DNA of 64,000 bases from Eupeodes corollae. Its lineage: Eukaryota; Arthropoda; Insecta; Diptera; Syrphidae. The stretch covers positions 83,134,315 to 83,198,314 of the forward strand of contig NC_079147.1 of NCBI RefSeq assembly GCF_945859685.1, given 5' to 3'. A program made the translations under genes and the position numbers. Numbering within the stretch: the stretch's first letter is position 1; each line of letters begins with the position of its first letter. The notes below the pieces were generated by a model. That model was not told the origin of the DNA. It saw only the letters and a program-made list of their open reading frames with translations, and did not search any database. Below are positions 58,190 to 64,000 of this stretch, piece after piece.

Positions 58190-59470
58190 AACTTCTTTAG
58201 GGGCCGCTTCAGTCATGTGGGAACTAGGGTCTCACCTAAAAAACTTATCCATCTAACTCGGTTTGGTGAGGCCACTTCCTACTTGTGAACTCACAAATAA
58301 TTTTTGAAATTTATGCATCAGTTGAAAGGTAGGCCGATGCTCTGAACCGCATATTGTTTGGAGGTTTTGGAAACATAGCAATCGAAAGATAATTTGTGAT
58401 GGGCTGGGTCGAAATTCTGTAATGATACTTTTTGATGAATTTTTCCGAAACGAGACCTCGCCCTCATTTTTGATTGCGTGTAAAATAGTTTTAAAAATAC
58501 TACTTTCTTTGAGCAAGGGGTTAGCCCTTTATTTATGCATCAATTGAAAGGTGGGTCTTTCCAAGCTGGAGCATTTCAATGCTCTTTACGTCATCGAGCC
58601 ACCACAGTCGTTTGACTTTTACCCTTCTGGCTTAGTCTACGTTGCTGTACAACTCGTGGTTTCATATTCTCCTTCACTCACTTACTATGCATACGGGACA
58701 GGAGATCATGCGAACAACTTTTCTCTCAAAACGACCCAAAGTGCATTCATCAGCTTTTGTCATGGCCCATGTTTCTGCACCGTATATCAGGACAGGATTG
58801 ATGAGGTCTTATATAGCGGCACTTTGGTGGCTCGAAAGAGAGGAAATTGTAACTTAATTGATTTCTAAGCCCAAGGAAACAGCGGTTAGTAAGAATAATT
58901 CTTTATTTGATCTCAGCGCTTGTGAAATTTTCTTATTCAAAGTTACGGCTGTCGATGGTGTCGTTTTTGCTGACACGTCGCGTCGGTGTTGTAGGTCATT
59001 TCTTGATGACAGCATGTACTTTGTTTTTTGCTCACCAACCGTTAAACCCATTTTTGCCGACTCTGCCTCCTTACCCACAAAAGCCTTATTGACATCACGC
59101 TAAGTTCTTCCGATTTTGTCAATGTAATCAGCATATGCTAGTAACTGCTTAGAGTTTTGAAAGATAGTGGCTCTTATGTTGATTTTACATCGAAAGGTTC
59201 TGCTAAGTTGTTTCCAACCTTTATGGAGCAGCCTGAATTATCCATGGTCATCCTGCTCAAGCGTATTAGTTTGGCAGGGACGCCAAAATGCTGTCATATG
59301 CGGCCTTGAAATCGATGGAAAGATGTCGATTTCATGTTCCTGTTTTTTTTTTCAGGATCTACCGTGATGTGAATATTTGATCAACTGTAATACCACAATG
59401 ATAAGGACCAATCAGGTTGTTAACGATGAACTTTAGACGTTCACATATTATGGCAGAGAAGATTTATAAT
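58190..59470 (-). mobile_element. RTE-like LINE, RT to 3' end, broken
   Basis: The same family as 7870-10115. Minus-strand: ICERLKFIVNNLIGPYHCG (59465-59395), then a collapsed palm region, then EAESAKMGLTVGEQKTKYML followed by SSRNDLQHRR (59070-58980) and connection sequence to ~58560. The end near 58195-58240 reads GAGACCCTAGTTCCCACATG, then ACTGAAGCGGCCCC, the family tail in diverged form. A 22-base sequence (ATTTATGCATCARTTGAAAG plus GT) occurs at 58309 and again at 58531. RT catalytic boxes are not readable. Confidence 0.75.
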
Positions 59471-59471
59471 A

Positions 59472-59650
59472 ATATTAAATTGGGTGGCCAACAGTCCGTT
59501 CAGAACTAGGGCCTAGTGACTTACAACTCTCAACCATTCTGGTGTGCGAGTATTGTTGTCAGGAATGGAGGGGACCTACAGTTTTCTAAGCCGAATCCGA
59601 ACGGCAAATTTGAGAAAGAACTTTTCATGACAAAAATTACTCTTGACTAG
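59472..59650 (-). mobile_element. SINE 3' half, minus strand
   Basis: Reverse complement gives the body TCATGAAAAGTTCTTTCTCA, GCCGTTCGGATTCGGCTTAG, then GGTTGAGAGTTGTAAGTCAC, TAGGCCCTAG, and end GAACGGACTGTTGGCCACCC. No tRNA head. It is placed exactly between two LINE fragments. Confidence 0.8.
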
Positions 59651-59654
59651 TTAC

Positions 59655-60198
59655 AGCAAGTTACAAAAATGAGTGTTCTGTGGTAGAAAAGAGAAGATTA
59701 AGAACCGTTTCCTCCTCTTCTTCGTCCATAAAGCTCCTGCAAAAGTCATTTGAGAATACGCCTAGTCTCGTGGCGTGCTTTCCTATTAGACAGTGTCCGG
59801 TTATGACACCTATTATCGTTCTTATATGCGATCTGCTTAGTGAGAGCAAGCACCTTGAACGTTTTAAATCCAGTGTTTACAAGATGCTGTTTGTGACTTG
59901 ACACGTGGTGATGTTGTTTCACCTGGTGCCTGCCATTCTCACAGCGTCTTCCATTAGCAACAGTTTACAAGTAGCGTATGCCAGTATGTGCCAAACGTGG
60001 TAGGGTGGGCTGCACTGTACCGTTCCTTGCGAGTTCATATACCTTACAGTTAGCAGGAATGTCTGTATGGCCCGGCATCCAGCAAAGGTAAATATTAAAC
60101 TGATGTGCCATCTCCATTAGAGATAAACGACAGTTATGGACTTTTATAGAGTTTGTATAGATAGACTCCAGTGATTTGATAGCAGCCTGACTATCTGA
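59655..60198 (-). mobile_element. RNase H-bearing LINE fragment (C-terminal half)
   Basis: Minus-strand: ~60198-59965 SISDSQAAIKSLESIYTNS, SLMEMAHQFNIYLCWMPGHT and DIPANCKVYELARNGT, the RNase H core with the DSQ and the WxPGHxDIPxN blocks. 59849-59661 LSRSHIRTIIGVITGHCLIG, NDFCRSFMDEEEEETVLNLL, the C-terminal region. Best preserved RNase H in the window; the first Asp and Glu blocks lie upstream and are missing. It joins a transposase remnant abruptly at ~60198. Confidence 0.8.
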
Positions 60199-60745
60199 GA
60201 TGGAGCAGTTGGAAGTTGATCCTAATTTTCGTCGAATCATCTTTGGCGATAAGGACAATTATTGGATGAATTGGTACGTGAATAAGCAGAAATTCAGGGT
60301 TTGGGACGATATCAATCCAAGCAAGATTCACACGGTTCCAATGCATTCAAATAAAATTACTGTTTCCTTTGAGTTTTGGACTAGTGGCATTAAACCTATC
60401 AGCTCGATGATCTCCAACTTCTTGTGGTCTGAATTGAATAATATGAACACATAAGACATTAAGTTTCAAAAGGATGGCGCTTGATGTCACAGACCTGAAA
60501 AAAAAAAACGATATTCTGCCGATCGGTTTCATGGCATGGTTATCTCTCGTCGAGGAGACGTAAATAAGCTACCGTGTGATGTTACCCCTGTAGACTTTTT
60601 CTTGGGTTCTTTCTTAAGTCACAGAAGATCAATGTGAATAAGCCAAAAATGAACGCTGTCTTCAAAACTAACATAATCAGTTCTATCGGTCTAATTCCTT
60701 TCAAATGCGAGTCACCGATCAAAGCCGAGTTGACCATTTAAGCTT
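60199..60745 (+). mobile_element. Mariner-superfamily transposase, copy 3
   Basis: 60200-60454 is open: MEQLEVDPNFRRIIFGDKDN (first Asp, in IIFGD), WYVNKQKFRVWDDINPSKIH, VPMHSNKITVSFEFWTSGIK and SMISNFLWSELNNMNT. After a stop, FQKDGA (second Asp) and, near 60560-60600, ISRRGDVNKLPCDVTPVDFF then LGS, giving the third Asp. About 40 residues separate the second and third Asp, more than the 34 of classical mariner and closer to DD41D. The N-terminal helix-turn-helix is missing, cut by the neighbouring LINE. Inactive but the best preserved core here. Confidence 0.8.
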
Positions 60746-62215
60746 TGTTACATAATACAAAATATCATTGTTACTAATTTCCGATAAAGATGAAACCTTA
60801 TCTCATATACAACTTCTTTTGAACAATTTTGAAATTGATCAACCTTTAATAGAAAACCCTTTATTTACACTTTTCTTACTTCATTTTGCGGCTTACTTTT
60901 ATGACGGCGACTGTGTACACCTAAAGCTTTTTGAGCACAATGCATATTAAGTTACCATAAGTTATTTATTATTTTTATAAAATTTTAATTTTTTACATAA
61001 CTGTTTTTTTTTTTTCTCTACATAAGTAAGAGGGTAGAATGTGTTTTTTTTTAGTTGTTGTTATTGTGATATTGGCAGTAGGTAATGAAGGCGCAGTGTT
61101 AAGTGAAAATACGGAAGGCACACATAAAATTAATAGCAATTTTAAATTAATTGAACTGTGAAATTACTTAATTTGAACTTTGCGTTATATTGAAAATGAT
61201 TTTAATTAATTTAACATATTTTTTTTTAGATAAGTTTAACAACACTAGAGATACTTTAGAATGGGATGTGTTCATATAAATATATAGCATATGAAAAGGT
61301 GTACATAAAACGGTAATTTATTTATTGTTGTGCAAGCGAAATTTTATTGTTTTGTGTCATGTGCAATATTTTTTGAGATATTAATTTAATTTAGTGTTAT
61401 TTTTATATTGAAATATGTGGTGTTGCATTGCGTACGTTGCGTTAGTTGCAGTTTTATAAATTTTAAAAATTTAAATTTAAACATGGTAGTTTTCGAGATT
61501 GATTTTTTGATAGATTTTTTGGTACACAGTTCTTTTTCTAGACTTTTGGAATGAAAAGTTAAATTTCAGTAAACGTTTTTGAGAATACACATCTGTGGTT
61601 TTTGGTATAAACATGAAAACTTCATTTTGGCATTTTTTCCTTAAATGAATTTTAATTTGTATCGTTGTAAAATAGTTTTATAAAATTTAAGAGTTATTAA
61701 TGCTTAGTTCAATAAATGCAAGCACCATGAGCAAATTGGTCAACCCGTTTAGGCTCTTGCTTGTAAAAAGGCCACTAAAAAAAAACAAAAATCAAAGATA
61801 TAGTTCAAATTTTTTGAAGAACTAATTGAAACACTTGGAAATTTTTAAGATATTATTTTTAAGTGTTTATTGATTTCGATTTCCGTGTAAAGAAAGAACC
61901 TGAGTTTCACTTTATTTTTGCAGGTCTGACACAAATTGTATTCAATCAATTTTGTTTCAAATTGGTGGGAATCAACGTGACTCAATAATTAAAGGAAACT
62001 TTTAAAGGAAAATAACTGCAATAGTTTTGATAAGAGGACATTTGGCAGACATTTTACACACTTAAGATTGAAAAAGTTGAAGATTAACTTAAATATTTCA
62101 AATTAAATGTTTCGATTTTTTTGAATGCTATTATGAACATTGAACAATCCATTTGCCCTTTTTTTTAATGATTTTTTAAACTATGAAACGTCAAACAAAT
62201 TCAATATTTCTAACT
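60746..62215. other. Stretch without recognisable gene
   Basis: AT-rich unique-looking sequence with homopolymer runs. A 60-codon frame at 60768-60950 has no signature. Confidence 0.35.
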
Positions 62216-63437
62216 ACCAATAGGAAGTTATTGTAATGGGTCCGATTTATCAAATTGAAAATTTTGACTTTTCTCGAAGTTTCAAGGTCCCTAGAGTCGT
62301 AATAAAAGATTTTTAGAAAGATGTCTGTGCCTGCGTGTATACGTACGTTACGTCCCTACGTTTGCGATGTTTTTTTCGTCGTCCATAGATCTAGAACCAG
62401 AACAGATATTGATTTCAAATAAATTTTGTTATACAGATAATAAAGCAGAAAGATGCAAAAAGGGCTCTCAAGAAAATTGCGTGGTTGGTTTTTATACCAT
62501 AGCAGTTTAAAAAAAAAGGTGAAAATTTTGGTTAACCCTAAATATCTTATGAACCAAGAACGCTAGACACTTGAATTAAATTTTATATTATATATTGTAA
62601 CGGAATATCAAAGAAGTATATTTAAAAAAAAAAAAAAATTAAACGGGTTTTTTATAAATCAAAAATACTGAAAAAAATTTGTTTCTTCCAAAATTGTACG
62701 ACTTAAATATGATTTCATCTCCAAAACAATTGTGTGTAACGAAAAATAATGTTTTTGACATTTGGTAAAATTTTGAGAAAAATCTAATAAACAGTTTTTT
62801 TTTATAAAAAATAAAAAACTGAAAAAAACATTACTCGAAGTTGGTAAAAATTGAATATCGATTAAAATATCTTTTCAAAAACTTGAAATTTAGGCTTCAA
62901 TCTTATTTATTTAATAAGAAATATTGTTCTCAACATTCTGAAAGATGTTCAGAAAAATCGAATTGGGAGTTTTTTTTACAAAAAATAAAAACCTAAAAAG
63001 AAATTAATAAAAGTTGGTAAAAATTGATTTTCGATTCAAATAGTTGCTTCTCACTAATTTTTACTTATTAGAAATATTGTTTTCAACATTAGGACAAATT
63101 TTGAGAAAAATCGAATTGACAGTTTTTTTACAAAAAAATAAAAACCTAAAAAAAAATTAACAAAAGTTGGTAAAAATTTACTTTCTACTCAAATAGCTTT
63201 TCAAAAATTAAAAATATTGTATTCAAACTTATTTTCTTTCACAGAAATATTGTTTTCGATATTCAGTAATTTTCATATACAAATCCAACAGTCCGTTTCT
63301 TCATAAAAAAATAAAATCTATAAAAAATAGTACGCAAATTTGGTAAAAATTGATACTAGTACACATAGATAAACTTTTAAGGAAGACAAATCGACAGACG
63401 GGATATTAAGTTATCAGTGTGGGTCGCATCCCAGCCT
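62216..63437 (+). mobile_element. Foldback-like family 1, copy D (one arm, plus orientation)
   Basis: Collinear with 47990-49768: inner boundary TAGGAAGTTATTGTAATGGG, the ACGTACGTTACGTCC tract (~62340-62356), GGTGAAAATTTTGGTTAACC, then arm units (landmarks near 62788, 62960, 63116) and the terminal sequence GACAAATCGACAGACGGGAT to CCCAGCCT at 63437. It has fewer tandem units than copy B (about three against six) and lacks an inverted partner arm. Confidence 0.8.
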
Positions 63438-63444
63438 CTTTTTA

Positions 63445-63545
63445 ATTTCAAAATTCTGTATTTCAAAATTCTGTATATCAAAATTCTATAGTATCAAACA
63501 TAATTTTGACCATACAGTTTTTTAAAATACAGCATTTTGACCAGC
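63445..63545. mobile_element. Foldback-like family 2, deletion derivative
   Basis: Two to three TCAAAATTCTGTA units, then ATAATTTTGACCATACAGTT and the right end AAAATACAGCATTTTGACCA, then GCTCACC, matching the end of the 27.8 kb copy. It lies directly after foldback family 1 copy D. Confidence 0.6.
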
Positions 63546-63549
63546 TCAC

Positions 63550-63660
63550 CGCAAAAAACAGATCAAAGCACGGAATGGGGAGACCCGTTCCGACTACGAT
63601 GGTTTGGTAAATAAGCAAAATTTCCGTTACTATGCTGTTGTTCAGCCATAAAGTAATTGT
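63550..63660 (+). mobile_element. Mariner-superfamily transposase fragment, copy 4
   Basis: A short plus-strand frame reads YDGLVNKQNFRYYAVVQP, matching the WYVNKQKFRVWDDINP segment of copy 3. Little else survives. Confidence 0.5.
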
Positions 63661-64000
63661 TGAGTATGCAGTTTCAAAAAAACTAATCATTAGTCTTTAC
63701 TTTTTGAGGAACAAGGAAGCATGGCGGCTGTCAATAGTGCCCTTAGTGCATGCTTAATAAGTTTTAAAAATCAGAGTAACATAGAAGGAGGCGAATTATC
63801 AACCTGTCAAATGTTCGATTAAAAAATTCAATAACTTGAACATATTGTTTTCCTTTTTATCTTTCCTTTAGTTACTTACTTTAGTTAAGTTTAATAACTG
63901 AAGCATTTGAACATCTTTAACTTGAACAAATATATTTACTACAAGAGAACAACATCTCACACTTGAGCCACTTTTAATTATCAGAAGAAGAATTAAGGCA
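63661..64000. other. End of window, no feature
   Basis: Nothing recognised. Confidence 0.4.

Larger units (their letters stand above)
1310..64000 (+). other. Inferred giant first intron, filled with transposable-element debris
   Basis: It begins with the GTGAGT donor at 1310. No matching acceptor with an adjoining protein domain is visible through the end of the window, so the intron would exceed 62.6 kb. This is inference: the gene could instead have small, unrecognised exons inside, or nested genes. Repeats lie on both strands, many nested. Large first introns after a signal-peptide exon are common in dipteran neuronal and adhesion genes. Confidence 0.45.

Overview
The window looks like brachyceran fly (Diptera) DNA. 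It is AT-rich, carries dispersed trinucleotide and dinucleotide runs, and is filled with decayed insect-type non-LTR retrotransposons, a tRNA-derived SINE, IS630-Tc1-mariner transposase remnants and foldback-like repeats. There are no operons, ribosome binding sites or dense ORFs. I cannot place it at species level.

The only host coding sequence I can support is one short first coding exon at 1222-1309 (+). It has an in-frame upstream stop, a good start context, a hydrophobic signal-peptide-like stretch and a consensus phase-1 splice donor. No partner exon is recognisable downstream, so the remaining ~62.7 kb is best read as (part of) one very large first intron. It contains no recognisable host exon, but two weak TATA-plus-ATG candidates (15.05-15.38 kb and 40.35-40.56 kb) are recorded.

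The intron is a layered repeat landscape. (1) An RTE-like LINE family occurs at 7.87-10.1, 33.5-34.5 and 58.2-59.5 kb (all -). A second RTE-clade fragment lies at 4.0-5.0 kb (-), and tail-only insertions lie at 37.1, 46.7 and 55.3 kb. The 3' ends share a GACTGTAGCGCCACC block and a (TAAG)n tail. (2) A tRNA-derived SINE has six copies (18.15, 19.3, 38.1, 38.6, 46.0, 59.5 kb). Its 3' end matches that LINE block, which suggests a SINE-LINE partnership. (3) Jockey/CR1-like LINEs lie at 1.7, 10.4, 13.9, 17.9-20.7, 25.3-27.3 and ~39 kb. (4) LINE fragments with an RNase H domain lie at 24.4, 27.3, 28.7, 37.0 and 59.7 kb, some ending in a CCTAACCTAACC tail. (5) Decayed transposases, possibly of DD41D type, lie at 12.4, 33.1/34.5, 60.2 and 63.6 kb. 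(6) Foldback-like elements have long, internally tandem, inverted arms: family 1 at 16.3, 46.7-49.8, 54.7 and 62.2 kb; family 2 at 27.8 and 63.45 kb. A TA-flanked short inverted-repeat element lies at 56.0 kb. (7) A small hairpin lies at 2.8 kb.

All mobile elements look dead: stops, frameshifts, truncations and corrupted catalytic boxes are visible. The parts most worth follow-up are the SINE-LINE tail match, the two foldback families with their predicted intronic dsRNA, and the isolated hairpin near exon 1. All family assignments come from reading motifs by eye, without database searches.
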